64,000 nucleotides of DNA, from contig CALNYW010000001.1 of NCBI GenBank assembly GCA_942490985.1, forward strand, positions 248,001-312,000, read 5' to 3'. A program made the translations under genes and the position numbers. The notes beneath the pieces were generated by a model. The model was not told the origin of the DNA. It saw only the letters and a program-made list of their open reading frames with translations, and searched no databases. Source of the stretch: Thiosocius sp942490985. GTDB lineage: Bacteria > Pseudomonadota > Gammaproteobacteria > Chromatiales > Chromatiaceae. Below, piece by piece: positions 25,178 to 33,660 of this stretch; the stretch's first letter is position 1; each line of letters starts with the position of its first letter.

Positions 25178-26007
25178 TGACTGGCCAAACCGTCGCGCCT
25201 GAAGAAGCAGCGCCTGATGCTGCCCCCCAACAGAGCGAAATGCCGTTCGCGGTGGTACAGGGTGAACCGCAATTCAACCTCCCGAAAGACCTCTATATTC
25301 CACCGGACGCGTTAGAGGTATTCCTCGATGCGTTCGAGGGCCCGCTGGACCTGTTGCTCTATCTGATCCGACGTCAAAATCTGGATATCCTCGATATCCC
25401 CATTGCCGACATCACGCGGCAGTACATGAGCTATATCGATTTGATGCAGGACCTGCGTCTCGAACTGGCCGCCGAGTATCTGGTGATGGCGGCGATGTTG
25501 GCCGAGATCAAGTCACGGATGCTGCTGCCACGTCCGCAAGCGGACGAAGAGGAAGAACACGACCCACGCGCCGAGTTGATTCGTCGCCTGCAGGAGTACG
25601 AACGCTTCAAACAGGCGGCCGATGATATCAGTGAGCTGCCTCAGGTAGGGCGCGATGTCTGGCCGGTGATCGCAGACGCGCCGCATAAGCACGTCGACCA
25701 GCCGCCGCCCGAGGTCGATCTCAAAGAGGTGCTGCTGGCGATAAAGGATGTGCTGCATCGCGCGGACATGTTCAGCAGCCATCAAATCGCCAGAGAGCCG
25801 CTGTCGTTGCGCGAGCGCATGAGTCGAGTCTTGGAAACGATCGGCAACGAGAAATTTTCGGCATTCACGGATCTGTTTGATATCAGTGAGGGTCGGCAGG
25901 GGGTAGTGGTGACCTTCATCGCAATCCTCGAGCTGATCAAACAGCAGCTTATCGAACTGGTGCAGGCCGAAGCGTATGCGCCGATTCACGTCAAGGCGCG
26001 AGGCTGA
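25177..26007 (+). CDS. scpA: segregation and condensation protein A
   Basis: Kleisin subunit that bridges SMC heads in chromosome condensation. The 276-residue protein has the kleisin N-terminal region FEGPLDLLLYLIRRQNLDILDIPIADIT (near 50-77), AAEYLVMAAMLAEIKSRMLLP near 95-115, and the C-terminal winged helix with TFIAILELIKQQLIEL near 245. ATG overlaps the trpS stop (TGATG). An overlapping longer frame inside trpS is rejected. Confidence 0.95.
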   Translation: MTGQTVAPEEAAPDAAPQQSEMPFAVVQGEPQFNLPKDLYIPPDALEVFLDAFEGPLDLLLYLIRRQNLDILDIPIADITRQYMSYIDLMQDLRLELAAEYLVMAAMLAEIKSRMLLPRPQADEEEEHDPRAELIRRLQEYERFKQAADDISELPQVGRDVWPVIADAPHKHVDQPPPEVDLKEVLLAIKDVLHRADMFSSHQIAREPLSLRERMSRVLETIGNEKFSAFTDLFDISEGRQGVVVTFIAILELIKQQLIELVQAEAYAPIHVKARG

Positions 26008-26009
26008 CG

Positions 26010-26891
26010 ATGAGCGCGCCAGATAATCTGAAAAATATCGTTGAAGCCGCGTTACTGGCAGCGGGTCGGGCATTGTCGTTGGAGGCATTGCAGAATCTGT
26101 TCAATGACATCGAATGCCCGACCAAGAAAGAGCTGCACGCAGCGCTCGAGGCCCTGGCAGCAGACTATCAGGGACGCGGTATCGAAGTCGTCGAGGTGTC
26201 GAGTGGGTGGCGGGTCCAGGTTGGCAAGGCCTGTTCGCCTTGGGTATCGCGTTTGTGGGATGAAAAGCCGGCGCGTTACTCCCGTGCCTTGATGGAAACC
26301 CTGGCGCTCATCGCCTATCGGCAGCCGATTACGCGCGGCGAGATCGAAGATATTCGGGGCGTTTCGGTGAGCACCAACATCGTCAAAACGCTGATGGAGC
26401 GAGAGTGGGTGCGTGTGGTCGGGCATCGCGATGTGCCCGGCAAGCCTTCCTTGTATGGTACGACGCGCGACTTCCTCGACTATTTTGGCCTGAAAACGCT
26501 CGACGAGTTACCCACGCTGGCCGAGTTGCGTGACCTTGATGAGATCAACCGTGAACTCGACCTCAACGATCCTGACCGGTCGTCGGACTCGGCCGGGCAC
26601 AATGGTACGCAAGACGTGCCATTGGAAAGCGACGAGGCCACTGCGCAACGAGATCAGTCGATCGATGATCTGGACGATCCGGCCGTCGCCTCGTCTACTG
26701 ACACCGGCAATGATGGCGGCGACGCTTTGGAAGCCGAAGCCGAAGCCGAAGCCGAAGCCGAAGCCGAAGCCGAAGCCGAAGCCGAAGCCGAAGCCGAAGC
26801 CGAAGCCGAAGCCGAAGCCGAAGCCGACGAGCCAGGGTCTACGCAGCAGTTGCCTGAAGATAATGAGCAGACCGAGGCGGAACGCCAGTGA
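26010..26891 (+). CDS. scpB: segregation and condensation protein B with an extended Glu-Ala repeat tail
   Basis: Winged-helix partner of ScpA. The N-terminal 185 residues are canonical (VEAALLAAGRALSLEALQNLF, ARYSRALMETLALIAYRQPITRGEIEDIRGV, PSLYGTTRDFLDYFGL). The remaining about 108 residues form an acidic low-complexity tail containing 16 consecutive Glu-Ala pairs (about 241-272) encoded by 16 perfect GAAGCC units. Total 293 residues, against roughly 190-220 in many homologues. Stop overlaps the rluB GTG start. Confidence 0.93.
   Translation: MSAPDNLKNIVEAALLAAGRALSLEALQNLFNDIECPTKKELHAALEALAADYQGRGIEVVEVSSGWRVQVGKACSPWVSRLWDEKPARYSRALMETLALIAYRQPITRGEIEDIRGVSVSTNIVKTLMEREWVRVVGHRDVPGKPSLYGTTRDFLDYFGLKTLDELPTLAELRDLDEINRELDLNDPDRSSDSAGHNGTQDVPLESDEATAQRDQSIDDLDDPAVASSTDTGNDGGDALEAEAEAEAEAEAEAEAEAEAEAEAEAEAEAEADEPGSTQQLPEDNEQTEAERQ
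26730..26825 (+). repeat. hexanucleotide microsatellite (GAAGCC) x 16 inside scpB
   Basis: Sixteen uninterrupted copies of GAAGCC, all identical at the third positions, encode a run of Glu-Ala. Because the unit is six bases, copy number change keeps the reading frame but alters tail length. Flanked by GATGGCGGCGACGCTTTG and GACGAGCCAGGG. Confidence 0.97.
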
Positions 26892-27721
26892 AACCCGAGG
26901 AATCGGCTGAACGGTTGCAGAAGCTTCTGGCGAACGCGGGATTTGGATCACGGCGTCAACTTGAGGGGCTGATCGCCGAGGGCCGGATAAAGGTAAACGG
27001 CAAGGTCGCGAAGCTCGGTGATCGCGCGACCGCTGAAGATCGCATCGAAATCAACGGTCGCCCGGTCGGTAGCCGGCGTCTGGGTGGCACTCAGCGCTAC
27101 GTGATTATCTACAACAAACCGGAAGGGGAACTCGTCACGCGGAAGGACCCGGAAGGTCGGAAAACTGTCTTCGAGCGTTTGCCACGGCTGCCGACAGGGC
27201 GCTGGATTGCGGTGGGCCGTCTGGATATCAACAGTGCCGGTTTGCTGCTCCTGACCAATGACGGTGAACTTGCGAATCTACTGATGCATCCACGTGCAGC
27301 CATCGAGCGGGAGTATGCCGTACGGGTCAATGGCGAGGTGACCGAACAGATGGTCCGCCAGCTGGTAACAGGTGTTGAGCTGGACGATGGGCATGCGCGT
27401 TTCGAGGACGTTGTCGCGTCCGGCGGCGAGGGCAGTAATCGCTGGTTTCATATCGTCATCATGGAAGGCCGCAAGCGTGAGGTACGTCGTCTGTGGGAAG
27501 CGGTCGGGGTTACCGTGTCGCGGCTGAAGCGTGTGCGCTACGGCCCAATTATTCTCGATAGCCGGGTCAAGGCCGGGCAGTGGCGCGAACTCGATAAAGA
27601 AGAAAGGACGGCGTTGCTCGAGGTGGTCGGGGTCCGCGATCGGCGTCCTTGGGGGACGCTGGGTGAAAAGGTGCGACCCAACAAGCCGGTTTCTCCCTGG
27701 AAGCAGCGTTCCCGTCGCTGA
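26888..27721 (+). CDS. rluB: 23S rRNA pseudouridine synthase RluB
   Basis: RsuA-family enzyme modifying 23S rRNA (position 2605 in E. coli). The 277-residue protein has an N-terminal S4 domain (RLQKLLANAGFGSRRQLEGLI, RIKVNGKVAKLGD) and the catalytic domain with GRLDINSAGLLLLTNDGEL near 113-131 containing the catalytic Asp, and EGRKREVRRLWEA near 196. GTG start overlapping the scpB stop (GTGA). Confidence 0.94.
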   Translation: MKPEESAERLQKLLANAGFGSRRQLEGLIAEGRIKVNGKVAKLGDRATAEDRIEINGRPVGSRRLGGTQRYVIIYNKPEGELVTRKDPEGRKTVFERLPRLPTGRWIAVGRLDINSAGLLLLTNDGELANLLMHPRAAIEREYAVRVNGEVTEQMVRQLVTGVELDDGHARFEDVVASGGEGSNRWFHIVIMEGRKREVRRLWEAVGVTVSRLKRVRYGPIILDSRVKAGQWRELDKEERTALLEVVGVRDRRPWGTLGEKVRPNKPVSPWKQRSRR

Positions 27722-27723
27722 GC

Positions 27724-28419
27724 ATGCGCTCATCGACTAAAGCCGAGCCGTTCAGGCCGCCGGCCGGCGCACTGCAATCGTTGTACGAGACGCTACGGTC
27801 AGCCTATGGTGAGCAGCCTTGGTGGCCTGCCGAGTCCCCTTTCGAAGTGGTTGTGGGCGCCGTGCTTACGCAGAACGCCGCCTGGACCAACGTCGAACGC
27901 GCCATAGCCCATCTCAAGTCACGTGGTCTGCTGTCTCTCGATGCATTATTGGCGGTCGACCACGCAACATTGGCCGAGACCATTCGTCCGTCGGGGTACT
28001 ACAACGTAAAGGCAAAGCGCTTACGCAATTTGTGTGAACACCTGGCCGACCATGGAGGTATCGAAGGACTCAGCGTCCATACCGACAGCGATATCCGCGA
28101 GGGTCTGTTGGCGGTTAACGGGATCGGCCCCGAAACAGCAGATGACATTCTGCTGTACGCATTGGATCGACCGGTTTTCGTTATTGACACTTACACGCGT
28201 CGCCTGCTGCAGCGATACGGCTTGGCCCATGGTGATGAACCCTATGACGTGTTGCGGGTGGGATTCGAAAATGCGTTGTCGGCCGACGTGTTTGTCTATC
28301 AGCAGTTCCATGCATTGATCGTGATACATGCAAAAGCATCGTGCCGCAAATCGCCGGCATGCGAAGGCTGTGTGCTGTTACATCAGTGTCCGAAAGGGCA
28401 ACAACACGCGGGTATCTAA
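27724..28419 (+). CDS. endonuclease III-like HhH-GPD DNA glycosylase
   Basis: A 231-residue base-excision glycosylase of the endonuclease III superfamily. It has FEVVVGAVLTQNAAWTNVERAI near 40-61, the helix-hairpin-helix LLAVNGIGPETADDILLYALD near 130-150 with the catalytic Asp in VIDTYTRR near 157, and a C-terminal iron-sulfur motif C-x5-C-x2-C-x5-C. Gln replaces the usual catalytic Lys region in standard Nth (GPETA rather than GRKTA), so activity may be monofunctional and the type is Mth/archaeal-like rather than true Nth. Two bases after rluB. Confidence 0.85.
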   Translation: MRSSTKAEPFRPPAGALQSLYETLRSAYGEQPWWPAESPFEVVVGAVLTQNAAWTNVERAIAHLKSRGLLSLDALLAVDHATLAETIRPSGYYNVKAKRLRNLCEHLADHGGIEGLSVHTDSDIREGLLAVNGIGPETADDILLYALDRPVFVIDTYTRRLLQRYGLAHGDEPYDVLRVGFENALSADVFVYQQFHALIVIHAKASCRKSPACEGCVLLHQCPKGQQHAGI

Positions 28420-28423
28420 CAGG

Positions 28424-29338
28424 CTAAGCGGCAAGCTCTGAACGGTTACGGCCGCCGCGTTTGGCGGTGTAGAGTGCGTCGTCGGCACGTTTGAACAGCG
28501 TGGTCTCGCTATCACCGTGTTGCATACAGGCGATCCCAACGCTGACGGTGATGTCGGTGTCGCGTCCGCGAACCGAACGCAGGGCCGCGATGTTCTGACG
28601 AATGCGTTCTGCTAACAGCGTACCACCATCGGAATCAGTATGGCTGGCGAGGATCACGAACTCCTCACCACCGTAACGATAAACAAGATCACTTCGACGA
28701 GCCGTGTTCGAGACTGCCTGTGCGACAGCCACCAAAACATCATCGCCAAAGTCATGTCCGTATCGATCGTTGAATCGTTTGAAGTGGTCGATATCGACGA
28801 CGAGCAAGGCGAGCGGCGTAGTTTGGCGATTGGCGAGGTCCATTTCGCGGCTGAGGCCCTGGTCGAAAGCTCGACGATTGTTCAAACCGGTCAGTGGATC
28901 GCGCGAGGCCATCTCGACGGCACGCCGATAAGTCAGCGCATTGCGTAGCGGATAAACCACGGCGCACAACAGGTTCTCAAGCGCCGTGATGTGTTCCGTT
29001 GAAAACGCCTGTTCGCGATATACGGACAGGGCGCCAAGCGATTGTTCCTCCAGCGCCAGGTCGTAGGTCGCACGATGTGTCGCTTGTTGGCCAAAACCGA
29101 TCTGAGATTCACCGTTCGGTGACAGATATCGCAGTCCGTCAATCGCAAACGTGCGCTGCAACTCTTTACCGAACAAGTCGATCTGCACCTCGAGTTCGAG
29201 TGTGGTCTGCAGCAAGCTCGAAAGTTCGAGCACACCGCTCGGCAGTCGTCCTGATGGCGGCGCGACGACGCTGGCATGCGTAGGGTCGGTTTGCGGGGCC
29301 GAGCGCTGGGCGGTTTCACTGAGGCCAATAGAATCCAT
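28424..29338 (-). CDS. diguanylate cyclase with N-terminal sensor region
   Basis: A 304-residue soluble protein. Residues about 30-130 form an unassigned sensor-like (GAF-like) region; the GGDEF domain covers about 140-300 with RDPLTGLNNRRAFDQGL, the metal Asp in VVDIDHFKRFND, the active-site GGEEF near 225 and an intact product-inhibition site RRSD five residues before it. It should make cyclic di-GMP with feedback control. Convergent with the glycosylase gene, four bases apart. Confidence 0.92.
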   Translation of the reverse strand: MDSIGLSETAQRSAPQTDPTHASVVAPPSGRLPSGVLELSSLLQTTLELEVQIDLFGKELQRTFAIDGLRYLSPNGESQIGFGQQATHRATYDLALEEQSLGALSVYREQAFSTEHITALENLLCAVVYPLRNALTYRRAVEMASRDPLTGLNNRRAFDQGLSREMDLANRQTTPLALLVVDIDHFKRFNDRYGHDFGDDVLVAVAQAVSNTARRSDLVYRYGGEEFVILASHTDSDGGTLLAERIRQNIAALRSVRGRDTDITVSVGIACMQHGDSETTLFKRADDALYTAKRGGRNRSELAA

Positions 29339-29578
29339 GGCTGCTTGTCTCGTCGATGTGGTTTTGCTTAACGATCATGCGATGTTTATGCCAAAACTAT
29401 AAAAAATATATAGAACAATGATTTACAGAGATTTATTGTTGTGGTGTCGGATAAGCGTCGGCTTTTTTGCGCAATTGGGATTCGCAAAACGTCGGAATGC
29501 CGACATTTCGGTAGAAGAAAATTCCCCGGCGGGATGTCGACGTTGCGCGGCGGACACCCTGTCAGGCTTGCCGCGCGG
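29339..29578. other. 240-base gap between the diguanylate cyclase and modC
   Basis: No gene seen. The first 70 bases upstream of the cyclase are AT-rich (ATAAAAAATATATAGAAC), suitable for its promoter. Near the modC end there is an inverted repeat GCGCGGC / GCCGCGC with an 18-base loop and no T-run. Confidence 0.4.
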
Positions 29579-30655
29579 TTAGTTCAGGATCGCGACGCTT
29601 TTGACCTGTGCAAACACCGATTGACCGACCTGCAGATCGAGTTGGCTGGCCGATTTCCGGGTTATGCGGGCGAGCAGCACGGCGTCACCCACCAACAGCC
29701 GCACGAGGACCTGGGCACCGCCTTCGCTAGCGATTTCGTCTATGCGGCCGGCCAGTATGTTGAGAATGCTCGTCTCGGTCTGCTGCGTCAGCGTGAGACT
29801 CACATCACGGGCGATCACACGCAGACGCACGTCATGGCCTATCGGTAACGTATGGCCGGGCACCGTGAAGCGACCGCCGGAAAACTCGAGCACTGTCAGA
29901 TCGAACGCCTCGTCGTGAGCGACCACAGTGGCGCCAATCAACGCCGCCGCCCGATCGTCGTGGGCGAGCGGAAGATCGGTCCGTGCAAAAAGCTCGAAGG
30001 CGTTGCCACTGGCGCGCACGCGGCCATGTTCAAGCAGGACGAGATGATCCGCGAGGCGGGCAATCTCGCCGATAGCATGGCTGACATAGATCACCGGGAT
30101 CGCGAGTTCACGGTGCAATGATTCCAGATAGGGCATGATTTCCTGCTTACGTGCCAGGTCCAATGCCGAGAGCGGTTCGTCCATCAACAACAGCTGCGGA
30201 CTGGTGGCCAGTGCCCGGGCGATGGCAACACGTTGGCGTTCGCCACCCGATAACTGATCAGGCTGTCGATCGAGGAGGGCTTCGATGCCGAGTAGATCGA
30301 TGACATCCGGCAGGGCAATCCGACGTTTGGCCTTCGCAACCCGTCGCAGACCATAGGCAAGATTGGCGCGTACATTCAGGTGCGCAAACAGGCTCGCTTC
30401 TTGAAACACAAAGCCCAGATCCCGTCGATGCGGCGGTACAAAGTGCCTGGGGGCCAGCCATTTCTCGCCATTGACGGTAAGCGTACCGCGGGCTTCCCTA
30501 TCCAGTCCGGATAGCGCGCGGAGCAGTGTTGTTTTGCCGCATCCAGAGGGGCCGAAGAGCCCGGTGATACCGTGCCCGGGCAGCGTCAGGTCGACATCAA
30601 GGAGAAAATCACCCCGGGTCAGGCGCAGCTTGGCTTCGATGCTCAAGGATGCCAC
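29579..30655 (-). CDS. modC: molybdate ABC transporter ATP-binding protein
   Basis: ATPase of the ModABC molybdate importer. The 358-residue protein has Walker A GPSGCGKTT near 35-43, Q-loop VFQEASLFAHL, signature LSGGERQRVAIARAL near 130-144, Walker B LLLMDEPLSALD near 150-161, and a C-terminal molybdate-binding MOP/TOBE-like domain (about 290-358: SILNILAGRIDEI, VGQSVFAQVKSVAIL). Overlaps modB by 13 bases. Confidence 0.94.
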   Translation of the reverse strand: MASLSIEAKLRLTRGDFLLDVDLTLPGHGITGLFGPSGCGKTTLLRALSGLDREARGTLTVNGEKWLAPRHFVPPHRRDLGFVFQEASLFAHLNVRANLAYGLRRVAKAKRRIALPDVIDLLGIEALLDRQPDQLSGGERQRVAIARALATSPQLLLMDEPLSALDLARKQEIMPYLESLHRELAIPVIYVSHAIGEIARLADHLVLLEHGRVRASGNAFELFARTDLPLAHDDRAAALIGATVVAHDEAFDLTVLEFSGGRFTVPGHTLPIGHDVRLRVIARDVSLTLTQQTETSILNILAGRIDEIASEGGAQVLVRLLVGDAVLLARITRKSASQLDLQVGQSVFAQVKSVAILN

Positions 30656-31326
30656 CGGGAAAAGCGCCGATTGATGGCGTATAGCAACAACAACATGACA
30701 AACGACAACACCAGCAGGAGACCCGACAAGAGGTGGGCCTGGGCGTAATCGAGCGCCTCGACATGTTCGTAGATGGCGATCGAGAGCACTTGTGTCTCGC
30801 CGGGGATATTCCCCCCGATCATCAACACCACGCCGAATTCGCCGAGGGTGTGCGCAAAACCCAACACGGTTGCTGTTATGAAGCCCGGCCTGGCCAATGG
30901 CAGCGCGACACTGATGAATCGATCAACCGGCGAGGCACGCAGCGTGGCGGCGACATCAAAGGGCCGTTGGCCGATCGACCGAAACGCCTCCTGCAGGGGT
31001 TGGACAACGAACGGTAGCGAATAGAAGACTGAACCGATCACCAAACCCGTGAAGGTGAACGCGAGTGAACCTAAGCCGAGCGTTTGGCTCATTCCACCGA
31101 TAGGACCCTGAGGCGCGAGCGCGATCAGCAGATAAAATCCGAGCACCGTCGGCGGCAATACCAGCGGTAAGGCGACCAAGGCCTCGACGATGAACCGGAT
31201 GCGCCGCTTCGAGCGCGCCAGCCACCATGCCAGCGGCGTGCCGATGATCAACAGGATCAGGGTCGAAACGGCGGCCAGTTCCAGGGTGAGGAACAATGCT
31301 GTGAGGTCATCGCGGCCCAGCATCAT
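30643..31326 (-). CDS. modB: molybdate ABC transporter permease
   Basis: Inner-membrane permease of 227 residues with about five helices and the ABC permease EAA loop (EAFRSIGQRPFDVAATLRASPVDRFISVALPLARPG, near 115-150). GFAHTLGEFGVVLMIGGNIPG near 156-176 is typical of ModB. ATG overlaps the modA stop (ATGA). Confidence 0.94.
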   Translation of the reverse strand: MMLGRDDLTALFLTLELAAVSTLILLIIGTPLAWWLARSKRRIRFIVEALVALPLVLPPTVLGFYLLIALAPQGPIGGMSQTLGLGSLAFTFTGLVIGSVFYSLPFVVQPLQEAFRSIGQRPFDVAATLRASPVDRFISVALPLARPGFITATVLGFAHTLGEFGVVLMIGGNIPGETQVLSIAIYEHVEALDYAQAHLLSGLLLVLSFVMLLLLYAINRRFSRWHP

Positions 31327-32096
31327 GGCGTCTGATAGCCTGCCGAAGTGATGATCGCACGCGCCGTCTCCGTGCGGAGGAACGCCAGGAAGGCCCGTGC
31401 CGCCCTGCTGTCACGCAACAATACGGCCTGCTGAGCTATTGGTGCGTGGAGTTCGGCGGGGACCTCCCACACCGCCCCCGAGATTTCCGTCGACAAAGCG
31501 GCGAGCTGTGCCTGGGCAATCAAGCCCGAGTCGGCGTTTCCGGTGAACACAAACTGAAAGGCCTGTGCAATATTTTCACCGCGGACCAGTTTATGTTCGA
31601 TTGTCCTCCAAAGGCCGAGCGCCTCCAGGGTTTCGCGCGCGGCACGACCATAGGGTGCCAGGCGCGGATTGGCGATGGCGACGCGTGCGACTTCGTTGCG
31701 GGTTAGGTCGGCCGGCAAATCCATACCGGAATGGCTCGGCGCCCAGATCGCCAATCGCCCGATCGCATAAGTGAAGCGGCTATCGGTAACGGCTCGGCCT
31801 TCGCGCTCGAGGCGCGCCGGCCGTTCTGCGTCTGCAGCAAGGAAGATATCGAAAGGCGCGCCATTGGTGATTTGTGCGAAGTGCTTGCCGGTCGAGCCGA
31901 GCGAAACCGTCAACCGATGGCCGCTGTCGGCCTCAAATCTATCGCCTAGGGCCTGCATGGCATGCGCGAAATTGCTGGCAACGGCGATTCGCAGCGTGTC
32001 GCCTGACGCTGAGGTTCCGATCAACCCCAGTGTGGTCAGCAGAAGGACGCTCAGCCAGCGAGGCACAGCCGTGAGCGCGTGGCTTGATCCAGACAA
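31323..32096 (-). CDS. modA: molybdate ABC transporter periplasmic binding protein
   Basis: Periplasmic molybdate-binding protein. Mature part begins near GDTLRIAVASNFAHAMQAL, with LSLGSTGKHFAQITNGAPFDIFLAADAERPARLEREG typical of ModA (oxyanion-binding Ser). A signal peptide (SVLLLTTLGLIGTSASG) precedes it. The start is uncertain: TTG 32096 gives 257 residues and lies 12 bases after the SDR stop; GTG 32066 gives 247; an ATG at 32168 would overlap the SDR gene by 61 bases. Confidence 0.88.
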   Translation of the reverse strand: MSGSSHALTAVPRWLSVLLLTTLGLIGTSASGDTLRIAVASNFAHAMQALGDRFEADSGHRLTVSLGSTGKHFAQITNGAPFDIFLAADAERPARLEREGRAVTDSRFTYAIGRLAIWAPSHSGMDLPADLTRNEVARVAIANPRLAPYGRAARETLEALGLWRTIEHKLVRGENIAQAFQFVFTGNADSGLIAQAQLAALSTEISGAVWEVPAELHAPIAQQAVLLRDSRAARAFLAFLRTETARAIITSAGYQTP

Positions 32097-32107
32097 CGCA
32101 TTCTTAT

Positions 32108-32851
32108 TCAGGTGTCCCAAGAAAATCGTTCGCCATGGTGGCCCCGACTGTCTGGACCCATCGCCCACAGATAGAGCGGCGCGAGGGTTGCTGGCTGCTT
32201 CAAGGTGTCTCGCTCTTCGCCGGGAAAGATCCGTCTACGAAGCGAGGTGTTGGTAACGCCGGGGTCGATGCAGTTGACCCGAATGGCACTGTTCTCGGTT
32301 TCTTCGGCCAGCGTCTGTGCAAGATTTTCGATCCCTGCCTTGCTGACGCCGTAGGCACCCCAAAACGCCTTGCCGTGATGGCCCGCGGCGTCGGTCGTAA
32401 ACAAGATGCGTGGGTCGGCGGCTGCGCTGAGCAATGGCAAGCAGGCTTGCGTGAGTAGGAACGGCGCATTCAGATTGACTTGCAGGATCTTTAGCCAGTC
32501 AGCGGCGTCGTGGTCCTTTACGCGGCTGAGATAGGGATGAATCGCGGCGTTATGCAGCACCCCGTCGAGTCGACCAAAGTTTTCCTGAAGCGTGTCGGCC
32601 AGCGCGTCATAGTCGTGCGGTGTTGCCCCTTCCAGATGCAGTGGGTAGATCGCCGGTGTTGGCCCGCCGTCGGCTTCGATCGCATCGTAGACTGCCTCGA
32701 GCTTCGAGACGGTCTTGTCCAGTAAAATGACCGTCGCACCGTGAGCGGCAAACGCAAGCGACATCGCGCGTCCGATACCATCCCCAGCGCCGGTGACGAG
32801 CACGATGCGGTCGGTGAGCAGGTTATTGGCGGCTTGATAGTCATTCTGCAT
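32108..32851 (-). CDS. yciK: short-chain dehydrogenase/reductase, YciK-like
   Basis: A 247-residue classical SDR. NAD(P)-binding LVTGAGDGIGRAMSLAFAAHGA near 15-36, LHNAAIHPY near 95, catalytic Tyr-x3-Lys in YGVSKAG near 165, with the Ser position in FTTDAAGHHGK being Thr/Asp rather than the usual Ser. Start at 32851 is supported by AGAGGAG seven bases upstream. In pseudomonads the YciK gene follows mupP; here a phytoene-synthase-like gene lies between. Confidence 0.85.
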   Translation of the reverse strand: MQNDYQAANNLLTDRIVLVTGAGDGIGRAMSLAFAAHGATVILLDKTVSKLEAVYDAIEADGGPTPAIYPLHLEGATPHDYDALADTLQENFGRLDGVLHNAAIHPYLSRVKDHDAADWLKILQVNLNAPFLLTQACLPLLSAAADPRILFTTDAAGHHGKAFWGAYGVSKAGIENLAQTLAEETENSAIRVNCIDPGVTNTSLRRRIFPGEERDTLKQPATLAPLYLWAMGPDSRGHHGERFSWDT

Positions 32852-32862
32852 GCGGCGCTCCT

Positions 32863-33660
32863 CTAAAGACTTGGGCTGCAGCGCCAAGCCGTCCATAGGT
32901 TGGCAATCGGCGCGCGCTGTACGTTACGTTGGGTCACCAGGTAACCATCTCTGGCTACACGACGGTGCAAGGCCTGACTTCCCGCAACAAGGCGACGCGC
33001 TACGTCCGGTATGACCTCCCTGCGAAGCGCTTTGGCACTTCCCGGGTATTCAATCAGCTGCTCAAGACATTCGCGACGTTGTCCCGCATCCGTTTGGGTT
33101 ACCAATATCTCTCTGGCCTGATGCGGAACCACCGCTGGATCGTTGACAAACCGGCGCAGACGCTCAATGCCATTCCAGTAACCGCCAAGCGCCACGCAGC
33201 GCTCGCGATTGTACGCCGAAGCGTCGCCAGCTTGGCACATCAAGATGAACAGGTTGCCACCGACTTGGCGACACGACTCGGTGAACGCCGCTATGGTGCT
33301 GAGCTCGGGCTGACGAATATGCTGTTCGCTTGCGTCGATGATCGCCTGCATCGCGTCGATCGCGGCTACCCCGAGGCCTTCGGCACACAGGCCGGTCATC
33401 AGCGGATGCCGGGGTGCGTCGCCATCCAGGGCCTGGCCGACTTCAGTCCGCCACCAGTCGAGTTTGAGCCGCGCAACGCCGGGGTCGGTCGGGGCGTGTG
33501 CGATCGATTGAATCGCATCGAACCAGGCCAACAACAATGCATACAGCTCGCGGAAGGGTTCGGGCGCGAAACGCACCGCATAGTAGGTGGGTGAGCCAAG
33601 TGGGGTGGCGTCGTTCGGAAAACCCCACTCAGCGTGGTTGGGCGTCGGCGTAGCAGTCAT
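32863..33660 (-). CDS. squalene/phytoene synthase family protein with degenerate active site (NDUFAF6-like)
   Basis: A 265-residue all-helical protein with family marks TYYAVRFAPEPFRELYALLLAWFDAI (near 25-50) and ARLKLDWWRTEV near 63-74. The two Asp-rich Mg-binding motifs of true synthases are not kept: FDAIQSI replaces DDxxDE, and ERLRRFVND replaces DxxxD. It therefore resembles the non-catalytic branch that includes the complex I assembly factor NDUFAF6. It overlaps mupP by 32 bases and ends 12 bases before yciK. Confidence 0.75.
   Translation of the reverse strand: MTATPTPNHAEWGFPNDATPLGSPTYYAVRFAPEPFRELYALLLAWFDAIQSIAHAPTDPGVARLKLDWWRTEVGQALDGDAPRHPLMTGLCAEGLGVAAIDAMQAIIDASEQHIRQPELSTIAAFTESCRQVGGNLFILMCQAGDASAYNRERCVALGGYWNGIERLRRFVNDPAVVPHQAREILVTQTDAGQRRECLEQLIEYPGSAKALRREVIPDVARRLVAGSQALHRRVARDGYLVTQRNVQRAPIANLWTAWRCSPSL

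Noticed and set aside
26508..26951. Minus-strand frame with a Phe-Gly repeat
   Set aside because: This is only the reverse reading of the GAAGCC microsatellite in scpB.
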